Shown: positions 17,125 through 26,522 of the stretch, piece after piece
Numbering within the stretch: position 1 is the first letter of the stretch
How the letters are laid out: each line of letters starts with the position of its first letter
DNA from: Sulfolobales archaeon
GTDB taxonomy: Archaea; Thermoproteota; Thermoprotei_A; Sulfolobales; NBVN01
Direction: 5' to 3'
DNA: 64,000 nt
Assembly (NCBI GenBank): GCA_025058345.1
Contig: JANXEN010000002.1
Coordinates: 97,679-161,678 of the forward strand
The notes under the pieces: model-generated
The model's database searches: none
Told to the model about the DNA's origin: nothing
What the model saw: only the letters and a program-made list of their open reading frames with translations
Translations under genes and position numbers: made by a program

Positions 17125-18602
17125 ATACCCCACCTAAAGTACTTAGCTACATCTCCGAACCTCTCGCAGTCCCTTACATATATTGTGTAGGTGAAGTATT
17201 TCGGGATGAACTCACCGTCATAAGGTTCGATCGGAGTTCTAAGGAAAGACTCACCCAGTGGTACGATTCTATACACACCAATTCTGGCGAGGAGATTAAT
17301 TAATTTAGACTTCCTTGATTCACTCACAGCCAGAAGAGCTGTTTGGAATTTATCGACTCCTTGATAACTTAGCTCTTGAAGTAGGCCATCAAGGGTTACC
17401 GGAAGTAATTCATCCTTATCTAAGACACGTATTTCAACAAATCTCTTACGTTGATGAAGAGGTATAGCGGTATCAATCTTATACTTTCTGACATCCTTCG
17501 TATGGGGGGATCCCCTTACCGCAATAATCCACGGATTTTCAAGGTTTTGAGAGTTAAACACCGTATACCCTTCTATCTCTAACTTCTTCCTCATTAGAAG
17601 AAGTGTATAGGACCCATGTTCAGTGAATTTCCTTGGAAATGTAGAACCAATTTTATCTAGAGCCTCTCCAAGTTTCTTAGCAAAGTCGGCAGCAGCGCTC
17701 ATGGAACCGATGTATAGGACGTAGGTAGGTGAGCTACACAGTTGCTGATCATATAGAACAACATCTCTAGCTAACTTAACCGGCGTATCTGCATTGATGC
17801 TATCCTCATCAACTATAGCGAGACCAGTTAGCGGTCCGTTTATTACTATTCGAGGTTTGTAGGGATTTCTGAGAACTTTCTCAACTATTGTAGACCTACC
17901 TGGTTCACCTCCCCAGTAATTTACGGCGGCGAGAGGTGCACTTAAAAGTATGTTATCTAGGACCTTACTATCATGCAAGAAATATGTAACTAAGAGAGAT
18001 CGAGCTATTTCAGAAGCTCCTTCCACCATACTTTCAGCAAGATCCTTAAGTGGGGTAAATACATCTACCACGACGGAGTAATTCACGATGGATGGCTTTA
18101 ATATGGTGACACCCCCGGAAGCTAATGAGACAACTGCAGGTAGGATACTTGGCACAACGCTATTTCCTGTAGCTATAATTAAATTAGGGCTTAAGGGGCG
18201 GTTTAAAACCATCTCCCTATCGTTTAATTCAACAGGAAAATCTAAGGTTTTATAACCGCCGACGAGACCGTTATCAAACAACTTAATGAGGTTATTTCTG
18301 CTTAGTACTTCAGATATGAAAGCTAGGTCGAGTTCGACGTTCCTGACACTATAACCGGTATTTTTAGCAACCACCTCAATGAGGTGGTTTACCTTCCCTT
18401 CATGGAGTTTCTCGGTCCATATCTTACCTAACTCATCTAAGACTTTAAGCCTCTTCTCGAATCCTATTTGAATTAGTGAGTCCGTGAGGTCCCTGCACTT
18501 AAGTATAAACTTATTAAGCCACTCTAGAGAAGGTTCCTCAACGCCTTTAATGTTTATCGTCTCAACCTTGTCAATGTATAGGGGCATCACTGCGTATTCC
18601 AC
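17121..18602 (-). CDS. LuxC-like acyl-CoA/acyl-protein reductase
   Basis: 493 residues, the LuxC length. An aldehyde-dehydrogenase-fold enzyme that in luminous bacteria reduces an activated acyl group to the aldehyde with NADPH. The catalytic cysteine is C289 in YDQQLCSSPTYVL, matching the LuxC motif (DQ.xCSSPQ). Cofactor-binding features include IIATGNSVVPSILPAV and NYWGGEPGRS. GTG start at 18602 with GAGGAGATGATG upstream. It overlaps the LuxE-like gene by 32 bases and the SDR gene by 4. Archaea make no ordinary fatty acids in quantity, so the substrate may be an isoprenoid or other acid. That is inference. Confidence 0.82.
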   Translation of the reverse strand: MEYAVMPLYIDKVETINIKGVEEPSLEWLNKFILKCRDLTDSLIQIGFEKRLKVLDELGKIWTEKLHEGKVNHLIEVVAKNTGYSVRNVELDLAFISEVLSRNNLIKLFDNGLVGGYKTLDFPVELNDREMVLNRPLSPNLIIATGNSVVPSILPAVVSLASGGVTILKPSIVNYSVVVDVFTPLKDLAESMVEGASEIARSLLVTYFLHDSKVLDNILLSAPLAAVNYWGGEPGRSTIVEKVLRNPYKPRIVINGPLTGLAIVDEDSINADTPVKLARDVVLYDQQLCSSPTYVLYIGSMSAAADFAKKLGEALDKIGSTFPRKFTEHGSYTLLLMRKKLEIEGYTVFNSQNLENPWIIAVRGSPHTKDVRKYKIDTAIPLHQRKRFVEIRVLDKDELLPVTLDGLLQELSYQGVDKFQTALLAVSESRKSKLINLLARIGVYRIVPLGESFLRTPIEPYDGEFIPKYFTYTIYVRDCERFGDVAKYFRWGI

Positions 18603-19872
18603 GTGTCATCATCTCCTCTAACGCTCCACCACAAGCTCTCTGTAGATCCCATCCTTCCTCCTTACTAAGCCTCCTCACATATATGAATTCCTTCCCGTAA
18701 TATCTGTCGGAAGGTTGAAACATGAGCACATCTCCTGGGATGAATACCTCAAGCCAAGACACCGCTAATGGGTCAAAAAATATGGCTATACCTTCCTTTC
18801 CTGGCTCATCGATAGGTTTAAGCGTCTTTAAGTCAACTATGAGAACTTCTTGGAGTGGGTGGGGGATCTTATTCATCGTTCCAAACCTATCTATTAAAGC
18901 AGTTAACGTCTCAGTCATACCATATACATCCATGAATGGTGCTGGCTTCACTTCATTATCGACGCGGACTTTGAAGTATTTCCTAGCATGCTCAACGATC
19001 TCTCCATATGGAGGTATATCGAATCCCTTACTACCTCCTCCTGTAACTATGACTCCACCATCACCTAGGTTGACGGGTGGTATGCCGTAAGCGGCCTTCG
19101 CAAAAATCCTTTTAAGGGGGTTCATTTCATCAAACTTCTTTGTTAGTAGGTGGACTCCAGCCGGGGCTGTGAAAAACAATTTTGGTTCTTCCTTACTTTT
19201 AAGGAAATCCATTATCCTTTTCTGATTAGGCACCAACTTCTTCCATTGTGAGCTGGAACCCTCAGACTCAACCAAATCCATGCCATAGATTAATTTAATC
19301 TTCTTATACTGGAGTGCTAGGTCAACGAATGCAACGAAATTAAGTACGGAACGTAATTCCTTAGCAGCTAAGAATAATGCAACTCCACGCCCTTCTTTGA
19401 GTTCCCCACCGTAAACGTATTCGAATAGGAGGGTGTTCGCCTTAGTCATCATGGCAAGCTCTAAATATGACCTATATACCCTTACAGGGGTACTACTCGT
19501 AGTTCCGCTTGATGAGAAAATGAAGCCGGGTTCCTTTAGACCTTCGATAAGGAACTTTTTATACCCATCTCCTCTCAGTAGATCTGAAGGCACAGCTAAC
19601 TTAATCAGGTCTTCTACCTCAGCAGCTGAGATATCAACGTCAATCCTCTTAAACAGCTCGTGGTAAAACTCGCTACACTTATCGAAATACTTAAGAGAAC
19701 TTCTCAATAAGTCCTTCCTAAGCTTCGCTAAGTACTCAGGTGATTTATCAAAAAGTCCCCTATCGCCAGATAATTCCCAAACGGTTCTAACATGGGGATC
19801 ATTTAAAAGGCTACTTTTCGATGCGTTACTAATTATTTCCTGAAGTGTAGGGAGTTCGACTCCTGAACTCAT
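18571..19872 (-). CDS. LuxE-like acyl-protein synthetase (acyl-activating enzyme)
   Basis: About 433 residues. The adenylate-forming core is FIFSSSGTTSSTPVRVY (the P-loop-like motif of AMP-forming enzymes), followed later by YGMTETLTALIDRFG and the end motif FIPGDVLMFQP. LuxE activates fatty acids as acyl-AMP and transfers them to a cysteine for LuxC. I choose the ATG at 19872 because GGGTGAAAGG lies directly before it and the TATA box at 19913-19922 predicts a start near 19891, downstream of the alternative ATG at 19896. It is the first gene of a three-gene operon with the LuxC-like reductase and the SDR. Confidence 0.8.
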   Translation of the reverse strand: MSSGVELPTLQEIISNASKSSLLNDPHVRTVWELSGDRGLFDKSPEYLAKLRKDLLRSSLKYFDKCSEFYHELFKRIDVDISAAEVEDLIKLAVPSDLLRGDGYKKFLIEGLKEPGFIFSSSGTTSSTPVRVYRSYLELAMMTKANTLLFEYVYGGELKEGRGVALFLAAKELRSVLNFVAFVDLALQYKKIKLIYGMDLVESEGSSSQWKKLVPNQKRIMDFLKSKEEPKLFFTAPAGVHLLTKKFDEMNPLKRIFAKAAYGIPPVNLGDGGVIVTGGGSKGFDIPPYGEIVEHARKYFKVRVDNEVKPAPFMDVYGMTETLTALIDRFGTMNKIPHPLQEVLIVDLKTLKPIDEPGKEGIAIFFDPLAVSWLEVFIPGDVLMFQPSDRYYGKEFIYVRRLSKEEGWDLQRACGGALEEMMTRGIRSDAPIH

Positions 19873-19912
19873 CCTTTCACCCAATTTTTGATCCATTACA
19901 ATATCAAACCTG

Positions 19913-19922
19913 CTATAAATAG
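19913..19922 (-). promoter_or_regulatory. TATA box of the LuxE-LuxC-SDR operon
   Basis: On the minus strand CTATTTATAG at 19922-19913, about 20-25 bases before the predicted transcript start and about 45 before the chosen ATG at 19872. Confidence 0.5.
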
Positions 19923-20221
19923 TGGGAAGTCATTTATAACCTTTAATACGCTAGGCAACTGCAACGCTTTCCCCGCGGACCACACCTAATAATTTATTGT
20001 TAGGTTGTTGATCGAAATGGCATTAATGCATGCGATTAGTTTCATAGTGGGGAATGCTTACATGCTTTACTCATCATCTTCTGGACTTCTTACCGTAAAT
20101 GGTTGCAGCCCTTATCCATGTTCTTTCGACTATACTTGGAAATACAGCCCAGATTATGGAAGTATGAGTCTCAGATATTGTAAATTATTATGTAAGTCTA
20201 CATCTCGCTGACAAGTAGATG
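19923..20221. other. Intergenic region between purK end and LuxE-like promoter
   Basis: About 300 bases without a gene I trust. It holds an inverted repeat CCTAATAA-TTTA-TTGTTAGG (19985-20004, eight pairs with one G-T) and a plus-strand frame of 68 codons (20005-20211) that has no ribosome-binding site, no TATA box and no recognisable protein features. Nothing else is visible. Confidence 0.4.
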
Positions 20222-21352
20222 TTAAATAAGTGGCTTCACACCATTTGGGTATAATATGCCCATTACGTTGCTAATTTTGGTTTCTACATCACGAAGGTCT
20301 CTCCCAACTATATTGATGTGTCCCATCTTTCTCCTTTTCCTTACCTCCTTCTTATGGTACCAGTAGATAATACCAAATCTCAGCACATCTAATGGCACTT
20401 CGGACAGTGATAGCCCTAAGATATTTACCATTCCACCATAACTTAGCAGTGATGTATCACCTAACTCAACACCGGTAATAGCTCTTAGATGTTGCTCGAA
20501 TTGAGAAGTGGTTGCAGCATCTAACGTGTAGTGACCTGTGTTGTGGACCCTTGGAGCAAATTCGTTAACCAACACGTTGTCATCCTTTACGAAGAACTCA
20601 ACGCCAATCACTCCAACGTAGTTGAGCGTATCTGATATTTTCTTGGTTATTTCAACCATTTTCTTTACAATGCCGTCTTCCGCTAAGGGACCGTAATTAT
20701 ATATCAGTATCCCTCCTTCATTATAGTTATATGTTGGGGGGTAGTTGGTGAATCTACTATTGTTTCTTACAGCTATTAACGAGGCTTCGAAATCGAAGTC
20801 TACTAACTCCTCTACAATTAAAACATCTTTCACCTTAGATAATACATCAATACATCTCTCTAGGTCCTCCTTACTCTTAATAAAGTACTGTCCTTTACCG
20901 TCATATCCCCCCCTAGACCGTTTTATGACTGTGTAGTAATTGAATTCGTTTTTAACTGTGCTTATAACTTCGTTTAGGTCATCATGTATGTAGAACTTTG
21001 GGGTTGCGATATTGTGTTTTCTGTAGAATTCCTTCTCCAGCCATCTTTCCCTCTTTAGGACCACGCTACTTAATCGAGGAAGTAATTTACCTCTCTCATC
21101 AGCATAATTAAGTGCGTCACTATGTACGTGTTCAAATTCAAACGTAACTATATCTGAAGAATCTACAGCGTATCTATAGTCTCTGGGATCATAGCATTTA
21201 TCAGCAATCCTGCATGCAGGTGCGTCAGGCTCATCAACTACGTAGAAGGTAAGCGGGTACTTCCTACCTTCAAGGATGGTCATCCAGCCTAGCTGCCCAC
21301 CACCTAAAATACATATCCTTAAGTCACTCAAGTCGTGAAGAGAGGACATCAT
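20222..21352 (-). CDS. purK: N5-carboxyaminoimidazole ribonucleotide synthase
   Basis: ATP-grasp enzyme that adds bicarbonate to AIR, giving N5-CAIR for PurE. The N-terminal site [13 protein letters not shown] is the PurK hallmark. The ATP-grasp part has [12 protein letters not shown] and the metal-binding end [15 protein letters not shown]. 376 residues is normal. Last gene of the purine operon, overlapping purE by 29 bases. With PurE it shows the bacterial-style two-step carboxylation. Confidence 0.95.
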   Translation of the reverse strand: MMSSLHDLSDLRICILGGGQLGWMTILEGRKYPLTFYVVDEPDAPACRIADKCYDPRDYRYAVDSSDIVTFEFEHVHSDALNYADERGKLLPRLSSVVLKRERWLEKEFYRKHNIATPKFYIHDDLNEVISTVKNEFNYYTVIKRSRGGYDGKGQYFIKSKEDLERCIDVLSKVKDVLIVEELVDFDFEASLIAVRNNSRFTNYPPTYNYNEGGILIYNYGPLAEDGIVKKMVEITKKISDTLNYVGVIGVEFFVKDDNVLVNEFAPRVHNTGHYTLDAATTSQFEQHLRAITGVELGDTSLLSYGGMVNILGLSLSEVPLDVLRFGIIYWYHKKEVRKRRKMGHINIVGRDLRDVETKISNVMGILYPNGVKPLI

Positions 21353-21797
21353 CCCTCATTTCCTCAACGAACTTCCTCACCCTCTCAGCAATCCATGGGT
21401 ATTTAATGCCTAATATGCGGAGCGCCAGTAAGGCAGCATTTCTAGCATTTCCTATAGCTACAGTCGCTACCGGCGTCCCGAAAGGCATTTGAACAATAGA
21501 GAGTAGTGAGTCCAAACCATTTAAAAACTTAGAAGGTATCGGAACACCTATCACAGGTAGGTGAGTTAGGGATGCAGTCATACCTGGCAAGTGAGCCGCA
21601 CCTCCTGCTCCAGCAATTATTACCTCAATCCCCCTCTCAAATGCTGACTTAGCATAATCAAACATGAATTCCGGAGTTCTATGAGCTGATACGACCTTAA
21701 CTTCAACCTCGACATCGAATTGCTTAAGTAGTTCAGCAGCTTCCTTCATATACTCCCAATCAGTTTTACTGCCCATTATTATAGCAACTTTAGGCAT
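21324..21797 (-). CDS. purE: N5-CAIR mutase (PurE, class I)
   Basis: Rearranges N5-CAIR to CAIR. Motifs: [12 protein letters not shown] at the N-terminus, VSAHRTPE and [12 protein letters not shown], all at class I PurE positions. The adjacent PurK supports class I use. I start at the ATG at 21797 because GGTGATGATATA immediately precedes it and the protein then begins [10 protein letters not shown] as in the family; the frame runs seven codons further. About 157 residues. Confidence 0.96.
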   Translation of the reverse strand: MPKVAIIMGSKTDWEYMKEAAELLKQFDVEVEVKVVSAHRTPEFMFDYAKSAFERGIEVIIAGAGGAAHLPGMTASLTHLPVIGVPIPSKFLNGLDSLLSIVQMPFGTPVATVAIGNARNAALLALRILGIKYPWIAERVRKFVEEMRDDVLSSRLE

Positions 21798-21804
21798 TAT
21801 ATCA

Positions 21805-23172
21805 TCACCTAGGTACATTTTGATTGGGTTGGTTTGGGGAGATTAAGGACTCTGCGTGCTTAATCGAACGCTCGATTAACTCCCTGTAGTTCCCTAGGTA
21901 TTTTTTGAAATCCAATGCTTCACGCAATTCTTCTGGGTTAAGATATTTAAGAATCCTTTCATCACTTAATGCTTCCGAGAGTAAGTCTTTACCGCTCTTT
22001 AAAGCCTTATGAGTTAATTCTTTAACTATTCTATGGGCTTCGTGTCTACTTAACCCTCTATCAGTTAGTTTAAGCATTAATGACTCAGACATTATTAGCC
22101 CCTTACTTAATTCCAAGTTCCTAAGCATGTTTTCTGGGAAGACTCTCAAATTGCTCAACACATCGTTTAGGGTGTCTAAGATCTCATCAATAAGTATAAA
22201 TGCATGAGGTATTAAAACACGCTCAGCGCTACTGTTGCTTAAATCTCTTTCATGCCATAAGGGTATGTTTTCGAGGGCTGCAATCACTAAGCCCCTTAAA
22301 ACTCTACTGAGGCCAGAGATCTTTTCACACTCAACTGGGTTTGCTTTATGTGGCATAGTGCTACTGCCAACCCTCCCCTCAACACCTTCAGCAAGTTCAT
22401 TTATCTCAGGTCGCATCAGCTCTCTAACCTCGATGCCGAACCTTTCGGCTTGTGAAGCAAGTATGGCGAAAACACTAATTAATTCTGCGAATGAGTCCCT
22501 AGGGACGACCTGAGTAGTTATTTCATGACTCCTTAATCCCAGTAACTCCATAACTTTAGACTCTACTTCTAAACCAGCTCCCCTATAACCGGCCATCGTT
22601 CCAACAGCACCGGCAACCTTACCCTTAACGACCCTTGATTCTACAGATACTAACCGGCAGAAACTGTTGGAGAATTCATAGACGTAGTTAGCTAGCTTAA
22701 ATCCCAGAGTTATTGGTAATGCGTGCTGTGCGTGAGTTCTCCCAACCATTAACGTATCGCTGTACTTCCTAGATAATGCTATCAATAACTTGATTATATT
22801 TATCAATTTATTTTTAATTATTGATAACGCATCCTTAATCAATAATGCCCAGGTCGTATCTATTATATCGTTACTTGTAGCGCCGTAGTGGACGTACCTA
22901 CTTATATCGCCACATGATTCGTTAATAGCTGACAGGAGCGCCACTACATCATGTCCAACTAATCGCTCGTACCTATCTATGGATTCGATGTTTACTGAAT
23001 ACATACACTTGCTTAACTCACTGTAGCGACTACGAGGAACTATACCAACCTCTTCAAGAGCTTTAGCAAGCGCCAATTCCACATCTATCATCCTCTTTAC
23101 CATGTTATTACGGCTGAAAATCCTCTTCATCTCGTCGGAGCCGTATCTAAACTCCAGCGGGCATATACTCAA
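21805..23172 (-). CDS. purB: Adenylosuccinate lyase
   Basis: Cleaves SAICAR to AICAR and adenylosuccinate to AMP. Family signatures: [13 protein letters not shown] (catalytic His), the signature loop [17 protein letters not shown] and HYGATSNDI. 455 residues is typical. TTG start overlapping the purP stop as TTGA. It sits between purP and purE in the purine operon. Confidence 0.96.
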   Translation of the reverse strand: MSICPLEFRYGSDEMKRIFSRNNMVKRMIDVELALAKALEEVGIVPRSRYSELSKCMYSVNIESIDRYERLVGHDVVALLSAINESCGDISRYVHYGATSNDIIDTTWALLIKDALSIIKNKLINIIKLLIALSRKYSDTLMVGRTHAQHALPITLGFKLANYVYEFSNSFCRLVSVESRVVKGKVAGAVGTMAGYRGAGLEVESKVMELLGLRSHEITTQVVPRDSFAELISVFAILASQAERFGIEVRELMRPEINELAEGVEGRVGSSTMPHKANPVECEKISGLSRVLRGLVIAALENIPLWHERDLSNSSAERVLIPHAFILIDEILDTLNDVLSNLRVFPENMLRNLELSKGLIMSESLMLKLTDRGLSRHEAHRIVKELTHKALKSGKDLLSEALSDERILKYLNPEELREALDFKKYLGNYRELIERSIKHAESLISPNQPNQNVPR

Positions 23173-24266
23173 GTTACCACCCTATCAAGGCAGCCATTAT
23201 TAATGCACCACTTTATCTCCATAGCTATCCTCCTACCGATACTTACGGGCTTCCCGAAGTACAGCTTACTGTACTGACTACCAATACCCATATATACGTT
23301 GGTTCCACCACCTATTCTGAAAGATACATCGTAAACAACCACATCAAGGTCTGGCGTCACCATCAACTGAAGCGTGAAAGGACCTAAAACCCCTGGTGGA
23401 ACTAATTTATCAACAGCACCGACGAAGGAGTCCCCTACCATAAACAACTTATTGAGTAGGCTCTCCCTAATCGTTGCGGGCTCATGCCCCACCTCAATGT
23501 ACCTAACTGGGACATCCATAGAGGACTGCTCCCTAGCAGGTATTCTAATAAACCCATCTAAGTTGCTTTGTATCCTCCTATCAATGCTTAACAACTCAAC
23601 ATCATTTCTTGCAACGCTTCGGAAGTAATTAACGTTGAAGTGTGCGCCAACTATCAACTCCTCGATCGAAGCCTGATTCAAAGCATTACCATCGATAATT
23701 CCCTTATCGATTAAGTCCCTAACTTTCCTATATGAGTCGTCCCTATCACGGGCTATGAAGAAACCTCTTTCAAATTTCCTAGTAGCTTCAGGTAACTTAA
23801 CTATAACAGGTCTATCAACCTCATCGAAATTTCTAAACACCTTAGGCCTCTTAATACCTGCTGCATCAAGTATTTTATAATAACTATAGTTACCGACCCT
23901 CTCCTCCCATTTAAGAAGGTATCTATTGCCGAATACAGGTATCGCTAACCTACTTTCTATATTTTCATACCCCACATATACTGAGAAGCTCCTATTAGGG
24001 ACGATCACCGTATTTAACCCTCTTAAATAATCAATAACCTTACCATCAACTACATCTGAGAACTTATTAAGTAGCAGAACCTCATCAACGACAGACTTAA
24101 ACCTTATGTAGGGTAACTCCCTACCCTTCTCACAGATAGCTACTGTAGTAAATCCCTCATCCTTAGCGCCATCGAACACATCTAGAGCTGAGTGACTAGC
24201 TATTGTGCCTATACGTACGTTCCTTAAGTCGTAACCTTTAAGCAGCTCATCAACCTTAAAACTCAA
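23169..24266 (-). CDS. purP: FAICAR synthetase, formate-dependent
   Basis: 5-formaminoimidazole-4-carboxamide ribonucleotide synthetase: uses formate and ATP to formylate AICAR, replacing the folate-dependent PurH activity in archaea. N-terminal IGTIASHSALDVFDGAKDEG and IPVFGNRYLLKWEER are strongly PurP. The ATP-grasp end has VYDVSFRIGGGTNVYMG. 365 residues, family length. TTG start, with GGTGAT 4 bases upstream and an overlap of 11 bases with purM. Confidence 0.95.
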   Translation of the reverse strand: MSFKVDELLKGYDLRNVRIGTIASHSALDVFDGAKDEGFTTVAICEKGRELPYIRFKSVVDEVLLLNKFSDVVDGKVIDYLRGLNTVIVPNRSFSVYVGYENIESRLAIPVFGNRYLLKWEERVGNYSYYKILDAAGIKRPKVFRNFDEVDRPVIVKLPEATRKFERGFFIARDRDDSYRKVRDLIDKGIIDGNALNQASIEELIVGAHFNVNYFRSVARNDVELLSIDRRIQSNLDGFIRIPAREQSSMDVPVRYIEVGHEPATIRESLLNKLFMVGDSFVGAVDKLVPPGVLGPFTLQLMVTPDLDVVVYDVSFRIGGGTNVYMGIGSQYSKLYFGKPVSIGRRIAMEIKWCINNGCLDRVVT

Positions 24267-25281
24267 TCACATCACCGTAGTATGTGTTTAAAATAACTTT
24301 CCCCTCGCCCTCAACTACGTAACCTAATTCAGCTGTTTCAATTCCATAACGCTTCGCAGCTGATTTAAATTCACATAAGTTATCGTTAGGCAGAGTAACT
24401 ACCATGCCTATACCCATGTTAAAGACGTTATACATTTCATAAGTGCTTATGTTACCTAAATCCATCAACAACTCAAATACCTTCGGCGGCTTAGGTGTTT
24501 CGATAACGATATTTAAGCCATCGTCTAAGATCCTCCTAACTTTCTTGAAGGCTCCCCCACTTATATGTGCTGCTGAAGATATCAAGTTCTTACTTAGTGA
24601 TTCAAGAATAAGTGGGGCATAGTTAGTAACTGGCTTCAGTAGCTCATCACTTATTTTTACACCGTTGATTACTGCTTCATAACCTACGGTAGATTCGATG
24701 ACCTTCCTAACTAAGCTGTAGCCATTCGCATGTATACCATTACTGTATAACCCAACTACCACGTCACCTCTTAAAGCCTTAAATCCATTGTAGTATTTCT
24801 TAACGCCTAAGACGACGCATACCACGTCTATGCCCTTAATGACATCTGCAAGTATGGCTGTCTCACCGCCTAACATTAAAAGTTCATTAGTGATGGCTGC
24901 CTCTTCAATTCCCTCCAGTATTTCTTTAAATGCGACGTCATTAGGGTAATTCATGGCGATGTAGTCAACAAGCGCGATGGGTTGCACACCGCTACATACG
25001 ACGTCGTTTACGTTGATTACCACCGCATCCCAACCTATGACTTTATACTTACCTAACGCGCTGGCTATCAGTGATTTGGTTCCCACACCATCTACATGGA
25101 GAGATATATCCAAACCATTCACTGTAACCCATCCTGAATAACTTCCTATCCCACCGCACCGCATGCCTAGCTTACCGCTAACTACTGAGTTAACCCTAGC
25201 GACAGAATCTAAGGCTATTCTATGAAGTTCTCTATGTAAGTTCAGATCGACTCCTGCTTTAGCGTAACTCCAGCCACTCAT
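24256..25281 (-). CDS. purM: Phosphoribosylformylglycinamidine cyclo-ligase (AIR synthase)
   Basis: Closes the imidazole ring to form AIR. N-terminal SYAKAGVDLNLH and the GIGSYSGWVTV region precede VDGVGTKSLIASAL, the PurM signature, then ISGGAFKKVRRIL. 341 residues. ATG start with GAGGTGTTGATCA upstream, overlapping purT by 4 bases. Confidence 0.95.
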   Translation of the reverse strand: MSGWSYAKAGVDLNLHRELHRIALDSVARVNSVVSGKLGMRCGGIGSYSGWVTVNGLDISLHVDGVGTKSLIASALGKYKVIGWDAVVINVNDVVCSGVQPIALVDYIAMNYPNDVAFKEILEGIEEAAITNELLMLGGETAILADVIKGIDVVCVVLGVKKYYNGFKALRGDVVVGLYSNGIHANGYSLVRKVIESTVGYEAVINGVKISDELLKPVTNYAPLILESLSKNLISSAAHISGGAFKKVRRILDDGLNIVIETPKPPKVFELLMDLGNISTYEMYNVFNMGIGMVVTLPNDNLCEFKSAAKRYGIETAELGYVVEGEGKVILNTYYGDVIEF

Positions 25282-26522
25282 TGATCAACACCTCGGGAAA
25301 CGCGTATCTTATCCACGACCCCTCGTAGCTTACTCCGGGCTTCATCGGTGTTAATTCCCCTAGCAATTAAAACAGCCATTCTCCTCCCTCTATAGGTTGA
25401 GGGTTTACCGAAAACCCTTATATCAACGTCTTCAACGCTTAGGGCATTGCATAATCCAAAGTACTTCGGCCCCCATACACCATCTTCATCGGCATATATC
25501 GCGTAACTGGCACCTGAGGAGATTGAACGAACCTTAGCTACAGGTAGTTGAAGTGATGACCTTAAATGTATCGCGAACTCGCTTAAGTCTTGAGTAACTA
25601 AAGTCACGAATCCGGTGTCATGAGGTCTAGGTGCTACCTCACTCACCAACAACCTACCATCATTAGTTAAGAATAACTCAATACCGTAGACCCCCATTCC
25701 GCCTAAAGTATTAACGACCTTCATAGAGTACTCCCTACACCTACCTAATACTTCCTCCGGCCTATTCGACGGCTGCCATGACTCAATGTAGTGGAATTTG
25801 CCATACCTCCAATGCTCAATAGGTTCTAAGGTTTCCGTACGTACTTCACCGTTAGGTCTCAAGGATCTAAAGGTCAGCACCGTGAATTCTGCATCTAGTT
25901 TCACAAATTCCTCAATAATTACTCTATGGCTGCTGCCCCTACTATGCCTTAACGCATTCCAGTATACCTCATAGTAATTCCTATCATTTAAAGGTGTATT
26001 AACAACTACATGGCCATGGCCGCTACTACTCATTTCAGGCTTAACTATGCATGGATAGCCGACCTTATCACAACCCTTGATAACCTCATCCTCATCACTA
26101 GCTATGAAATAATTAGTCGTCGGTAGCCCCAAGACCCCTGATAGGAAGTTCCTTAAATCCACCCTATTCATGCATATTTTAACGGCTTCGGCATTCGGTA
26201 TTATGTTATAGCCCTCTAATTCTAATTCCTTAAGCGCCTCAGTGTTGACAGCCTCAATCTCAGGTATGATGGCATCCGGGCTCTCCCTACGAACAACTTC
26301 CTTAATCGCATTACTTTCAAACATGTTAACTACGTATTTTCTATGTGCTACATGCATTGCGGGTGCATTATCGTACCTATCAACAACCACTACCTCAATC
26401 CCTAATTTATGTGCCTCCAGCGCTACTTCCTTACCTATCTCACCACCCCCTAATAGCAGTACCTTAACTGAAGTACTGCTAAGCGGGGTACCTAGGAAAT
26501 CCCTGCATCTACCTATAGTCAT
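25278..26522 (-). CDS. purT: Formate-dependent GAR formyltransferase
   Basis: ATP-grasp enzyme forming FGAR from GAR, formate and ATP, in place of folate-dependent PurN. N-terminal VLLLGGGEIGKEVALEAHKLG and VVVDRYDNAPAMHVAH distinguish PurT from PurK. The end has SEVAPRPHDTGFVT. 414 residues, typical. ATG start overlapping purD by 14 bases. Confidence 0.95.
   Translation of the reverse strand: MTIGRCRDFLGTPLSSTSVKVLLLGGGEIGKEVALEAHKLGIEVVVVDRYDNAPAMHVAHRKYVVNMFESNAIKEVVRRESPDAIIPEIEAVNTEALKELELEGYNIIPNAEAVKICMNRVDLRNFLSGVLGLPTTNYFIASDEDEVIKGCDKVGYPCIVKPEMSSSGHGHVVVNTPLNDRNYYEVYWNALRHSRGSSHRVIIEEFVKLDAEFTVLTFRSLRPNGEVRTETLEPIEHWRYGKFHYIESWQPSNRPEEVLGRCREYSMKVVNTLGGMGVYGIELFLTNDGRLLVSEVAPRPHDTGFVTLVTQDLSEFAIHLRSSLQLPVAKVRSISSGASYAIYADEDGVWGPKYFGLCNALSVEDVDIRVFGKPSTYRGRRMAVLIARGINTDEARSKLRGVVDKIRVSRGVDQ

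Noticed and set aside
16120-19872. A bioluminescence (lux) operon
   Set aside because: No luxA/luxB luciferase or luxD genes are present and the third gene is an SDR; only the acid-reducing chemistry is supported.
20005-20211. Plus-strand frame of 68 codons between purK and the LuxE-like gene
   Set aside because: No ribosome-binding site or TATA box, odd composition and no recognisable features; it lies in a gap between two minus-strand operons and is probably chance.
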